A DNA stretch of 64,000 nt from Agrobacterium vaccinii (GCF_021310995.1 NZ_CP054151.1:62001-126000); one strand, 5' to 3'. Counted from the stretch's first letter, positions 16,747 to 24,277 are shown. Notes: generated from the letters alone by a model not told the origin. Program-made: numbers and translations.

Positions 16747-17748
16747 TTGGCATCTTCTATCGGCACCGCAGCGCAGAATCGGCAACGAACAAGTCGCGCG
16801 CTATGGATTGCGCGCGCAAATCATTGCGAGATAAGAGACGATAGCCTCAGACAGCTTGATGACAACGAGGTAATCGTCCGCAGTCTCTACAGCGGTATCA
16901 GTCGCGGAACGGAATCCCTCGTCTTCAACGGCGCGGTCCCATCAAGTGAATTTGCGCGGATGCGCGGCCCTCATATGGAAGGCGATTTTTCGTTTCCTGT
17001 GAAGTACGGCTATTCCTCCGTTGGGGTCATCGAGGTCGGGCCAGCGGAGTTGATCGGCAAAAACGTCTTTTGCCTTCATCCCCATCAGGATAACTTCATC
17101 ACGACGAAAGACATGGTTTCCGTGCTGCCGGAAAATCTTCCGTCAGGCCGCGCCGTGCTGGCGGCCAATATGGAAACTGCGCTCAATATCGTCTGGGATG
17201 CTCTCATCCAACCCGGCGACCGTGTCGCGGTGTTTGGCGGTGGTGTTGTCGGGACTTTGATTGCCAATCTGATCGGACGGATTGCGGGGACAGAGAGCGT
17301 TCTCGTTGACAGCAACCCCGAGCGCCGCGCGCACGTGCAAGCGATGGGCATCAGCTTCGCAGAGGCGGGTAAGCTAGATGGCGAATTCGACGTGCTCATC
17401 AATGCGTCAGCGTCCGGCGCCGCCCTCGCAGATGCCATTCAGCATGGGGGCATCGAAGCGCGGATTGTCGAAGCAAGCTGGTACGGCGACAAACCGGTTA
17501 CCATATCGCTAGGCGGTGCGTTTCATTCCAAGCGGCTTTCTCTCATCAGTTCGCAGGTAGGGTCCATTCCTGCGACGCGCAAGGCACGCTGGAGTTTTGC
17601 GCGGCGAATGGCGAAGGCTCTTGATCTGCTACACGACGACCGCCTCGACAACCTCATTTCCGGCGAGACGGCCTTTGCTGATCTGGCAGAGGACTATCCA
17701 CGTATTTTGTCATCACAAGACACGCTTTGCCATCGCATCCACTACTAA
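16747..17748 (+). CDS. MDR-family dehydrogenase resembling BchC
   Basis: The 333-residue medium-chain dehydrogenase/reductase contains LYSGISRGTE (about residues 47-56) where classical zinc alcohol dehydrogenases have a Cys-Gly-His catalytic site, so catalytic zinc is probably absent, as in BchC-like members. The Rossmann motif is VAVFGGGVVGT (about 159-169). It would use NAD(P) to oxidise or reduce an alcohol or carbonyl. The frame has no ATG near its start: TTG 16747 is the first usable codon after a TGA at 16720, and conserved sequence starts only near RALWIA (about residue 17). The true start is therefore uncertain. It heads an operon with the PTPS-like, glycosyltransferase and methyltransferase genes. 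Confidence 0.82.
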   Translation: MASSIGTAAQNRQRTSRALWIARANHCEIRDDSLRQLDDNEVIVRSLYSGISRGTESLVFNGAVPSSEFARMRGPHMEGDFSFPVKYGYSSVGVIEVGPAELIGKNVFCLHPHQDNFITTKDMVSVLPENLPSGRAVLAANMETALNIVWDALIQPGDRVAVFGGGVVGTLIANLIGRIAGTESVLVDSNPERRAHVQAMGISFAEAGKLDGEFDVLINASASGAALADAIQHGGIEARIVEASWYGDKPVTISLGGAFHSKRLSLISSQVGSIPATRKARWSFARRMAKALDLLHDDRLDNLISGETAFADLAEDYPRILSSQDTLCHRIHY

Positions 17749-17761
17749 CGAAAGAGAGACC

Positions 17762-18160
17762 ATGTTCGCAGTCGAAGTCAGAGACCACATCATGATTGCC
17801 CATAGCCTTCCACGCCCGGTTTTCGGCCCGGCACAGGGAATGCACGGCGCAACCTTCGTCGTGGATGCGGCCTTCTTCACCAAAGACGTCGATGAGGACG
17901 GACTGGCCGTTGACATAGGCGCAGCCACCACTGTCCTCTCGGAGGTTTTAAAGCCTTTGAACTATAAGAATCTGGATGAACTCAGCATCTTCACAGGCAA
18001 GATCAGCACGACGGAAGTCATCGCGAAACATGTCTTCGATGAGCTTGCTTCTGCGGTTGCCGCAAAGCGCCTCGGTCCCGGAAGCCACCGAATTTGCCGT
18101 CTGAAAATAACGCTGCATGAGTCTCACGCGGCACGCGGCTGGTATGAGGCTGATCTTTGA
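17762..18160 (+). CDS. PTPS/QueD-fold protein lacking the catalytic triad
   Basis: This 132-residue protein has the length and pattern of 6-pyruvoyl-tetrahydropterin synthase/QueD. His14 and His28 keep two zinc ligands, but the third is Ala30 (HGA instead of HGH). The catalytic Cys four residues before His28 is Ala24, and the LDHHYLN motif is replaced by LNYKNLDE. The purine-binding Glu near the end is kept in LHESHAARGWY. So it may bind a pterin or pyrimidine without doing the known reaction. The ATG at 17762 follows an AAAGAGAG ribosome site; a longer in-frame extension overlaps the upstream gene and is not needed. It is coupled to the glycosyltransferase gene by a 4-base overlap. Confidence 0.83.
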   Translation: MFAVEVRDHIMIAHSLPRPVFGPAQGMHGATFVVDAAFFTKDVDEDGLAVDIGAATTVLSEVLKPLNYKNLDELSIFTGKISTTEVIAKHVFDELASAVAAKRLGPGSHRICRLKITLHESHAARGWYEADL

Positions 18161-19203
18161 AAAAGCGCCTCACGTTTGCATACCCCGGAAATCTTGAGCT
18201 CAAGACAGGAGGATATGGCTACGACCGGGAAATCATAAAGGGTTTGCGTGATCTCGGTTGGGACATAGACCTTCTCGCGCTTGGGGACGGATTTCCTTCA
18301 CCTTCCGCGCAAACGCTGCAGGAAGCTGGAGATCGCCTTTCAGCACTTGAGGACAGTAAACTGGTGATGGTCGACGGCCTAGCTTTCGGCATTATGGATG
18401 ATTGGGCGAAACAGGAGTCCGAGCGCCTCAGGATCATAGCCCTCGTTCACCATCCGCTAGTACTTGAGACTGGATTGAGCGAAGAGCAACAGGTGCGCTT
18501 ACACGTCAGCGAAACAGCAGCGCTGGCTGCAACGCGCCATGTCGTGGTGACATCTACGATGACGGCGGGCGAGTTGGCTAGGAAATTCAATGTGTCGCCT
18601 GATAAAATCACGGTGGCAGTTCCAGGCACAATTAAGCCGCCTGTTGAGAATAAGCAGCGGAACGAGACCCCGCAAATCCTTTCAGTTGGATCCCTTACCA
18701 AGCGCAAAGGATATGACATCCTGATTGCAGCGCTTGAACAAGTCGCCGATCTTCCATGGCAAGCAACGATCATTGGGAGTCCGCATCTGGACCCACCCAC
18801 AGCCCATGCCCTGGCAGAGCAAATCAATACGCTGAAGCTTTCGGATCGCATCATTCTGGCTGGGGAGTCTGACGACCTCGTCCCCGCTTACGCAAACGCA
18901 GACATCTTCGCGCTTGCCAGCCGCTATGAGGGTTATGGCATGGTCTTTGCTGAAGCCCTGTCGCATGGTCTGCCGATTGTAGCCTGCAAAGCGGGCGCGG
19001 TGCCGGATGTCGTGCCTGACGATGCGGGCTTTCTGGTGCCGGTGGACGACGTGGACGCGATGGCGGCCGCACTCAGGGCGCTGCTGAGCGATCCCCTGGA
19101 ACGCAGACGTCGTGCAGAGGCTGCTGCGCGCGCTGGTGCGCTGTTGCCAAGCTGGGCTGACACATCGGAAATCATTTCGAACGCATTGAAAGAGTTTGCA
19201 TGA
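18157..19203 (+). CDS. GT4 family glycosyltransferase
   Basis: This 348-residue GT-B protein has the N-terminal donor-independent lobe GGYGYDREI, then GSLTKRKGYDILIAAL (about residue 175) and the GT4 nucleotide-sugar motif EGYGMVFAEALSHGLP (about 252-267) with the E-x7-E pair. Retaining GT4 enzymes transfer a sugar from a nucleotide sugar with net retention. It starts at TTG 18157, overlapping the stop of the PTPS-like gene, and ends overlapping the ATG of the methyltransferase gene, so translation is coupled across all three. It is soluble, with no clear membrane segment. The acceptor is inferred to be the product of the cluster. Confidence 0.88.
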   Translation: MKKRLTFAYPGNLELKTGGYGYDREIIKGLRDLGWDIDLLALGDGFPSPSAQTLQEAGDRLSALEDSKLVMVDGLAFGIMDDWAKQESERLRIIALVHHPLVLETGLSEEQQVRLHVSETAALAATRHVVVTSTMTAGELARKFNVSPDKITVAVPGTIKPPVENKQRNETPQILSVGSLTKRKGYDILIAALEQVADLPWQATIIGSPHLDPPTAHALAEQINTLKLSDRIILAGESDDLVPAYANADIFALASRYEGYGMVFAEALSHGLPIVACKAGAVPDVVPDDAGFLVPVDDVDAMAAALRALLSDPLERRRRAEAAARAGALLPSWADTSEIISNALKEFA

Positions 19204-19997
19204 GCGGCTTCGACAAGAACTGGCTGACACTTCGGGAAGCAGCGGACCGAGACGCCAGATCGAAAGTCCTGCTTGATACGGTCAACACGTATCTCGGTCC
19301 GCATCCGCTACCTCACATCATCATGGATATCGGATGCGGCACGGGATCGACTTATCGAACGCTGTCTCCTGCTTTGCCGGGGGCCGTATGGAAGCTGCTT
19401 GATTACGAGACAGCCCTTTTAGACGAGGCGAAGCGTCAAATCGGAGACAGTGAAAACATCGAGTTTCACTGTCAGGACCTAAACCAGTTGGACGAGACAC
19501 TGTTTAACGGCGTCGCTCTGGTGACAGCATCGGCGCTCTTCGATCTCTGTTCGGAGGAGTTCTGTAACCGGTTCGTCGATCATCTCGCACGACGCAAGAT
19601 CGGACTCTACGCCGCTATCAACTACGATGGCATCATGGAGTGGTCGCTCAAGCACCCGTTGGATAAGCAGATCGTGAAAGATTTCAATCGTCACCAGCAG
19701 TCCGATAAAGGTTTTGGTCCGGCGCTGGGCCCAGATGCCTCAGATCGTCTTACTGCTTTGTGCGAAGCGCGCGGCTTCATCGTGGAAACGGCAAAAAGCC
19801 CGTGGCGACTTGGGCCTGAGACAGCCGAATTGCAGAAAGAGTTTCTCTTAGGATTCCGCCAGCCTATTCAGGAAATCGGAAACATCAGCAGCGCAGACTT
19901 CAAAGAATGGCTCGACTTCCGCCTATCAAACATTGGCAAAAAGGGCAGCGTCTGCATCGTCGGCCATACGGATTTCCTTGCTCTCCCGGACGCTTGA
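19200..19997 (+). CDS. Class I SAM-dependent methyltransferase
   Basis: This 265-residue protein has the SAM-binding motif I MDIGCGTGST (residues about 41-50), an acidic residue ending the next strand (LLDYETALLDEA), and FHCQDLN before the third strand, all typical of class I methyltransferases. No substrate-specific motif is recognised. It overlaps the glycosyltransferase gene by 4 bases (ATGA) and is the last gene of that operon. Its last 72 bases overlap the 3' end of the convergent RibD-reductase gene. It probably methylates the glycosylated or unglycosylated pathway intermediate; this is an inference. Confidence 0.85.
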   Translation: MSGFDKNWLTLREAADRDARSKVLLDTVNTYLGPHPLPHIIMDIGCGTGSTYRTLSPALPGAVWKLLDYETALLDEAKRQIGDSENIEFHCQDLNQLDETLFNGVALVTASALFDLCSEEFCNRFVDHLARRKIGLYAAINYDGIMEWSLKHPLDKQIVKDFNRHQQSDKGFGPALGPDASDRLTALCEARGFIVETAKSPWRLGPETAELQKEFLLGFRQPIQEIGNISSADFKEWLDFRLSNIGKKGSVCIVGHTDFLALPDA

Positions 19998-20759
19998 ATT
20001 CACCTCCGATTTCAAGCGGCAGTCGAACAGCACATCACTGCCGAGCGCATAAACGTCGGCGGTGGGACGGTGGGCATTGCAGAGCTTGGCAATCGGCGGC
20101 AAGGATATGCCGCACGGGCCAGATCCAATGATCAAGGGTGAAATGGCAACGTGGAGGCGGTCCACGAGATTTCCGTCGATGAAGCGGGCGATCGTTCTTG
20201 CTCCACCTTCCACCAAAATTCGCTTCAAGCCGCGCTGCGCGAGAGCGTCGAGAATATGAGAAGGGTCCAGCCCCACAGGTCCTCGCTTCAGCGTCACTAC
20301 ATCGCCACGGTGTGAAGTCTGCGGCGCGTCATGCCCTCGGATGACTATGACGGGCGCGCCGCCATCATGAAACAGACCCTCATTTCCTGTTAGTTCACCG
20401 CGACAATCGATGATGACACGGGTTGGGCTTGGGCCACTGACCTCACGCACAGACAGGCGTGGATTGTCGTTCTTGATCGTGCCGATCCCCACGATGACGG
20501 CATCGACCAGAGCGCGACAGCGATGGAGATGCGCAAGTCCATCGGGCCCGGATATGTCCCGCGCGTCTCCGCTCGGTGTAGCGATGCGGCCATCCAGGGA
20601 CTGACCGACCTGTGCCAGAACAAAACCTCCTGTTGCCGAGGCGATAGGGCCGTAGAGCGTAAGGGCAGCATCCGCCTCTTTTCTCCTCACCACATCCTTG
20701 CCGTCACGAATGGAAAGAAGCCGTGCCCAGATTCTGTCAGTCATGTGAAGATTGCGCAT
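19926..20759 (-). CDS. Stand-alone RibD reductase-domain (DHFR-like) protein
   Basis: The 277-residue product matches the RibD C-terminal/yeast Rib7 reductase fold: FVLAQVGQSLDGRIATPSG near residues 46-64, DAVIVGIGTIKNDNPRLSVR (about 86-105) and RILVEGGARTIARFI (about 170-184). These bind NADPH and the ribosylaminopyrimidine and reduce ribose to ribitol. The zinc deaminase domain of bacterial RibD is absent. With the GTP cyclohydrolase II in the same cluster, it could reduce the diaminopyrimidine before deamination, as in fungi and archaea, or a related compound. The ATG at 20759 has AGGAA 6 bases upstream. It lies 12 bases after the cytochrome b561 gene on the same strand. Confidence 0.85.
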   Translation of the reverse strand: MRNLHMTDRIWARLLSIRDGKDVVRRKEADAALTLYGPIASATGGFVLAQVGQSLDGRIATPSGDARDISGPDGLAHLHRCRALVDAVIVGIGTIKNDNPRLSVREVSGPSPTRVIIDCRGELTGNEGLFHDGGAPVIVIRGHDAPQTSHRGDVVTLKRGPVGLDPSHILDALAQRGLKRILVEGGARTIARFIDGNLVDRLHVAISPLIIGSGPCGISLPPIAKLCNAHRPTADVYALGSDVLFDCRLKSEVNSSVRESKEIRMADDADAALFANV

Positions 20760-20771
20760 CGACGTTCCTGT

Positions 20772-21305
20772 CTAGAGAATACGGTAGAGCGTGGTGTCCC
20801 GACGGATCAGATGATGGAAGATCACTGCCAGCATGTGTAACGCAAAAAGCCCCAAAACGATCCACGCGCTCCATTCATGGATGGCGGACAGTGTCGGAGC
20901 GATCTGCGGAGATTTACCGAGGGGACTCCAGACCGGCACCACCCCGAACCATTCCAACGGAAAGCCGTGAGCGTTGGTTGCCAGAAATCCCGACACCGGC
21001 ATGACGATGAGAAAGACGTAGATCAAGCCATGGACCGTATGTGCGGCGATGCGTTCCAGCGCCGGACCTTGGATCGGAGGAGCGGGTGTGTACAACCGGG
21101 CACCGACCCGCAGTAACATGACCCAGAGCACGAGGAAGCCCAGGCTTTCATGGACGAGATAAAAATCGAGCTTCACCTCTTCCTTTACAAAGCCGATCAT
21201 CAACCCCATCGGCCATGTCAGGAAAACGAGCAGTGCGACGATCCAGTGCAGAACGCGTGAGAACCGGCTGTATTTCGCCACTTGATAGGTTTGATCGTGG
21301 GCCAT
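20772..21305 (-). CDS. Cytochrome b561 family membrane protein
   Basis: This 177-residue protein has four transmembrane helices with paired haem-ligand histidines: LHWIVALLVFLTW, VHESLGFLVLW, HTVHGLIYVFLI and HEWSAWIVLGLFALH. Proteins of this type pass electrons from the quinone pool or superoxide across the membrane, and partners of PepSY proteins often serve periplasmic reductive reactions. The ATG at 21305 is chosen because GGAGGA lies close upstream; an upstream extension of 16 residues lacks a ribosome site. A PepSY gene precedes it on the same strand, and a regulator/PepSY operon diverges nearby. It may also be co-transcribed with the RibD-like reductase gene. Confidence 0.9.
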   Translation of the reverse strand: MAHDQTYQVAKYSRFSRVLHWIVALLVFLTWPMGLMIGFVKEEVKLDFYLVHESLGFLVLWVMLLRVGARLYTPAPPIQGPALERIAAHTVHGLIYVFLIVMPVSGFLATNAHGFPLEWFGVVPVWSPLGKSPQIAPTLSAIHEWSAWIVLGLFALHMLAVIFHHLIRRDTTLYRIL

Positions 21306-21443
21306 GCTCTTCCTCCTCCGATACGAAGATACTCTCTGAAGAGCAATGAGCAACCAGTCGGTTCAAATCTCCAACATGCTTTGAACATAATCGGTTTTGT
21401 TGGCTTCGTGCGTGTTGATTGGAAGGTATGGCAACAGAGGGTT

Positions 21444-21490
21444 TGGACAAGGGATTCTTTCCCTTGTCCACTGAGCCTCCACAAGGCTCA
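21444..21490 (-). terminator. Tandem hairpins after the small PepSY gene
   Basis: Two stem-loops lie side by side at the 3' end of the leftward PepSY gene. The nearer one pairs TGAGCCT (21472-21478) with AGGCTCA (21484-21490) and includes the stop codon. The next pairs 11 bases, TGGACAAGGGA (21444-21454) with TCCCTTGTCCA (21460-21470). Neither is followed by a run of T on the minus strand, so they may stabilise RNA or slow transcription rather than act as full intrinsic terminators. Confidence 0.6.
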
Positions 21491-21760
21491 ATCTGCGTCG
21501 ATATGAACCTGTTCGCCCGTCTGTGGATGAAATGATATTTCGACTTCCCGTCCGTCCTTGTTGCGGGCCTCGACCTCATAGCATCCGTCATCGATATCGA
21601 TCTCTCGCACGTCGATATCGAGAGGTGCAATTTTTGCCCTCAGGTCGGCTTCGCTCATCCAATCGGCGATCGGCACATTTCCACAACGACGGTCGTCATC
21701 TGCGTGCGCCGTGGTTGCAAAAGCAGTGAGTGCGATAGCGGTTGCTGCGAGAATTTTCAT
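21488..21760 (-). CDS. Small secreted PepSY-domain protein
   Basis: This 90-residue protein has a signal peptide, MKILAATAIALTAFATTAHA, cleaved before DDDRRCG at about residue 20. The mature part is a single PepSY-like unit ending in DGREVEISFHPQTGEQVHID, and it has two Cys residues that could form a disulfide. PepSY proteins bind and inhibit enzymes or modulate sensor and redox proteins in the periplasm. It lies upstream of the cytochrome b561 gene on the same strand and diverges from a second PepSY gene that heads the two-component operon. Confidence 0.88.
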   Translation of the reverse strand: MKILAATAIALTAFATTAHADDDRRCGNVPIADWMSEADLRAKIAPLDIDVREIDIDDGCYEVEARNKDGREVEISFHPQTGEQVHIDAD

Positions 21761-21849
21761 GGGATGTTCCTCTATTAGGGCTTCGCTGTGTTGATCCAGG
21801 CGTCTTGCTCATGGATTGATCGCACAGTACGAATGTCCCGCTGAGGAAC

Positions 21850-21870
21850 CGCTGACACGGTCTGTCAGCG
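21850..21870. promoter_or_regulatory. Perfect inverted repeat between divergent PepSY genes
   Basis: CGCTGACA (21850-21857) and TGTCAGCG (21863-21870) form an 8-bp perfect inverted repeat with a 5-base spacer, in the 142-base gap between the two PepSY genes. The position, 33 bases upstream of the rightward ATG, suits an operator for the adjacent response regulator or a hairpin in the leader RNA. Response regulators of this class more often bind direct repeats, so the assignment is tentative. Confidence 0.5.
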
Positions 21871-21902
21871 AAATTTCAGCCAGAGCCTGCTATAGACTGA
21901 CA

Positions 21903-22214
21903 ATGAACAGCGTCGTTTCCACATTTGCGTTTCTGATGATCGCTTTTGCCTTCGCACTACCTGCACATGCGGATGATAGCGAGTTGGACAGGCTACGTGA
22001 TGCTGTTCAACGGGGGGAGGTCATGCCGCTTTCCGAACTTCAAGCCCATGTGCACCGCGTGGCTCCGGGTGAGATCGTCAAGGTCGAACTGGAAGAGGAT
22101 GACGGCAAGTTCATCTACGAGTTCAAGGTCCTCCAGGCAAACGGCCGTCTGGTCGAGATTGAAATGGACGCGCGGGACGCCCGCGTCCTTGACGTAGATA
22201 ATGACGACGATTGA
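21903..22214 (+). CDS. Secreted PepSY-domain protein at the head of the two-component operon
   Basis: This 103-residue protein starts at ATG 21903 with a signal peptide ending at about PAHA|DDSE (residue 20); a longer upstream frame lacks a sensible start. The mature region, LPLSELQAHV-like followed by KVELEEDDGKFIYEFKVL and a very acidic DVDNDDD tail, is a PepSY unit. It ends 6 bases before the response regulator gene. In Sinorhizobium the small periplasmic protein FeuN restrains the FeuQ kinase from a similar gene position. This protein could play an equivalent role for the kinase encoded here, but I do not claim it is FeuN. Confidence 0.87.
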   Translation: MNSVVSTFAFLMIAFAFALPAHADDSELDRLRDAVQRGEVMPLSELQAHVHRVAPGEIVKVELEEDDGKFIYEFKVLQANGRLVEIEMDARDARVLDVDNDDD

Positions 22215-22220
22215 GCCCGG

Positions 22221-22880
22221 ATGCGTATTCTACTTATCGAAGACGACCCACTGATTACCCGAGACGTCAAACGTCATCTCGAAACCAACGGTTATGTGGT
22301 TGAGCACGAGAAAGATGGCGAGGCAGGCTGGTTTCGCGGCGACAGCGAGGAGTTTGCGGCGGCTGTACTTGATCTTGGCCTGCCCGAACTAGACGGCCTA
22401 TCCGTGCTCAAGCGATGGCGCCAAAGCGAGAGGGAATTGCCCGTTCTTATTCTGACCGCTCGTGGCAGTTGGCAGGAGCGTGTCGAGGGAATTGATGCTG
22501 GTGCGGATGATTACCTCGCAAAACCCTTCCAAATGCCGGAGCTCCTTGCCCGTTTGCGTGCTATTATCCGGCGATCTCAGGGAAAGGCCGCGCCTATCCT
22601 TCGCGCCGGTCGCCTCGGCATTGATCCCCGCACAAAAGTCGCATCACTGAACGACGTGCCGGTCGAACTGACTCCGCTCGAATATCGGTGCCTGAATTAT
22701 TTGATGGCGCACGGGGAACGCCACGTCTCGCAAATGGAACTGACGGAACAACTCTACGCGCAGGACTTCGAGCGCGAAAGCAATTCGGTTGAAGTCCTGA
22801 TCGGGCGGTTACGCAAGAAATTTGGCAAGGACATCATTTCAACCCGGCGAGGCTACGGCTACCGGATCGGAGAAGCATGA
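22221..22880 (+). CDS. OmpR/PhoP-family response regulator
   Basis: The 219-residue protein has a receiver domain with acidic pocket EDD (residues 7-9), phospho-acceptor Asp51 in VLDLGLPE and the conserved Lys101 in KPF. It is followed by a winged-helix DNA-binding domain (about 125-217) containing LTPLEYRCLNYL and RRGYGYRI. It resembles the PhoP/FeuP branch. It overlaps the sensor kinase gene by 4 bases (ATGA). Likely targets are its own PepSY gene and the divergent PepSY-cytochrome b561 genes, inferred from context. Confidence 0.95.
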   Translation: MRILLIEDDPLITRDVKRHLETNGYVVEHEKDGEAGWFRGDSEEFAAAVLDLGLPELDGLSVLKRWRQSERELPVLILTARGSWQERVEGIDAGADDYLAKPFQMPELLARLRAIIRRSQGKAAPILRAGRLGIDPRTKVASLNDVPVELTPLEYRCLNYLMAHGERHVSQMELTEQLYAQDFERESNSVEVLIGRLRKKFGKDIISTRRGYGYRIGEA

Positions 22881-24238
22881 ACACATCGCACCGGAAGCGG
22901 CCTTTGTCCATCCGCAGTCGCTTCCTGATCGTCTCACTCATTACCGTTCCGTGTGCCCTGACCTTGGCTGGGGTGTTCATGGTCTCCGTGTTCTCCACCA
23001 ATGTCGAGCACAGGCTGGACGCGGATTTGACGGGCCATATCAACAACATCGCCGCGACCCTGCAAGTATCGCAGCAAGGCCAACTGCAACGCCCGAACGG
23101 TTTCATCGACAAGCGATTTACCGATGCCTATAGCGGGCTTTATTGGCAAATCGGCGACGCCACGTCGAACAACAGGTTTCGTTCCCAGTCACTGTGGGAC
23201 TTTACTCTGGATGTGCCAGTCGATTTGGCGTCGGATGGTGCGGTTCATCGCTTTGTGTTGGCAGGCCCGGAAGGAACGACGCTTGCAGCCCAGTTGCGCC
23301 AGATCATGGTACCGACAGTTAATGGTCTCACGACGCTCAACGTCACTGTTGCAGCAGACAAAAAGCCATTGGAAGACGCCGGGTACCAATTCGCAGCAGA
23401 TCTCGCCCCCTATCTAGCCGGGCTTGCGATCTTCCTGATTGCTGCATCCTTCGTTCAGGTCATATTCGGCCTGAGGCCAATCTCATCGCTGACATCTGCG
23501 CTCAACACCATCCGCGAACGTCGGACAGGGAGATTGGACGACGTTCTGCCCATAGAGTTCCAGCCCGTCGAACAGGCCGTCAATCGCCTGCTCGATGCTC
23601 AGGCTCAATCGCTCGAAAAAGCGCGCCAGAGGGCTGGCGATCTGGCACATGGTTTGAAGACACCGCTGACAATACTCGGCAATGATGCACTCACCCTCAG
23701 GGAAAAGGGTGAAGTCGAGATGGCGGACGAGGTAGATGGGCTATTGGCTTACATGAAAGGCCATGTCGACGCAGAATTGACGCGCAGCCGGATCGCGACG
23801 AATGCTGGCATGCGCCAATCCGACGCCAATCTTCAGGAGATTACCGACCAGATCGTCCGCACCCTTCAGAGAACGCCGAAGGGCGACGCTTTGACCTGGC
23901 GGATCGATATCCCCACTTCGGTGGTCCTTCCGCTTGATCCCCACGATCTGCGAGAGCTGGTCGGGAATGTGATCGAGAATGCGGTCAAGTGGGCCAGTTC
24001 GGAGATTGTCATTGCCTATGCCGACAACAGTCTTGGTATCAGCGACGATGGCCCCGGCGTCGATCTCGATAAGATCGGCTCCCTGACAGAGCGTGGTGTG
24101 CGGCTGGATGCGAAGGTGCCCGGAACCGGCTTCGGCCTGTCCATCGTCAGAGAAATTTGCGACGTCTATGGGCTTGCTCTGTCCATCGACAACCGCAGAA
24201 CGTCAGGGCTGCACGTTCGTATCGGGTTCGGTACGTAG
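22877..24238 (+). CDS. Sensor histidine kinase, PhoQ/FeuQ-like
   Basis: The 453-residue protein has two transmembrane segments (about residues 17-40 and 177-199) enclosing a periplasmic sensor region of some 135 residues, then a HAMP-like linker. The phospho-acceptor is His258 in DLAHGLKTPL. The ATPase domain has the N box NVIENAVKWA (about 363-372) and the G boxes DDGPGVD and GTGFGLSIV. It is the cognate kinase of the regulator encoded just upstream. The small PepSY protein in the same operon may modulate its periplasmic domain. Confidence 0.95.
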   Translation: MNTSHRKRPLSIRSRFLIVSLITVPCALTLAGVFMVSVFSTNVEHRLDADLTGHINNIAATLQVSQQGQLQRPNGFIDKRFTDAYSGLYWQIGDATSNNRFRSQSLWDFTLDVPVDLASDGAVHRFVLAGPEGTTLAAQLRQIMVPTVNGLTTLNVTVAADKKPLEDAGYQFAADLAPYLAGLAIFLIAASFVQVIFGLRPISSLTSALNTIRERRTGRLDDVLPIEFQPVEQAVNRLLDAQAQSLEKARQRAGDLAHGLKTPLTILGNDALTLREKGEVEMADEVDGLLAYMKGHVDAELTRSRIATNAGMRQSDANLQEITDQIVRTLQRTPKGDALTWRIDIPTSVVLPLDPHDLRELVGNVIENAVKWASSEIVIAYADNSLGISDDGPGVDLDKIGSLTERGVRLDAKVPGTGFGLSIVREICDVYGLALSIDNRRTSGLHVRIGFGT

Positions 24239-24242
24239 TTGC

Positions 24243-24277
24243 CGGAAGGGCAAGGCCGTGCCCTGCCCTTCCGCTTT
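24243..24277 (+). terminator. Intrinsic terminator-like hairpin after the kinase gene
   Basis: A 10-bp perfect stem, CGGAAGGGCA (24243-24252) and TGCCCTTCCG (24264-24273), starts 5 bases after the kinase stop codon and is followed by CTTT. The loop contains a further GGC/GCC pairing. The short T-run makes it a moderate terminator for the rightward operon; the convergent SulP gene ends 15 bases beyond it. Confidence 0.7.

Noticed and set aside
15487..20759. Interpretation of the RibA/RibD-like genes as the riboflavin operon
   Set aside because: The RibB half is degenerate, the RibD deaminase domain is missing, and no ribE or ribH gene or FMN riboswitch-like leader is seen.
15487..20759. Toxoflavin-type biosynthesis, which also uses a GTP cyclohydrolase II-like and a RibD-like enzyme with a methyltransferase
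   Set aside because: Toxoflavin loci as I know them lack a PTPS-fold protein, a glycosyltransferase and a CDP-alcohol phosphatidyltransferase, so the gene content does not fit.
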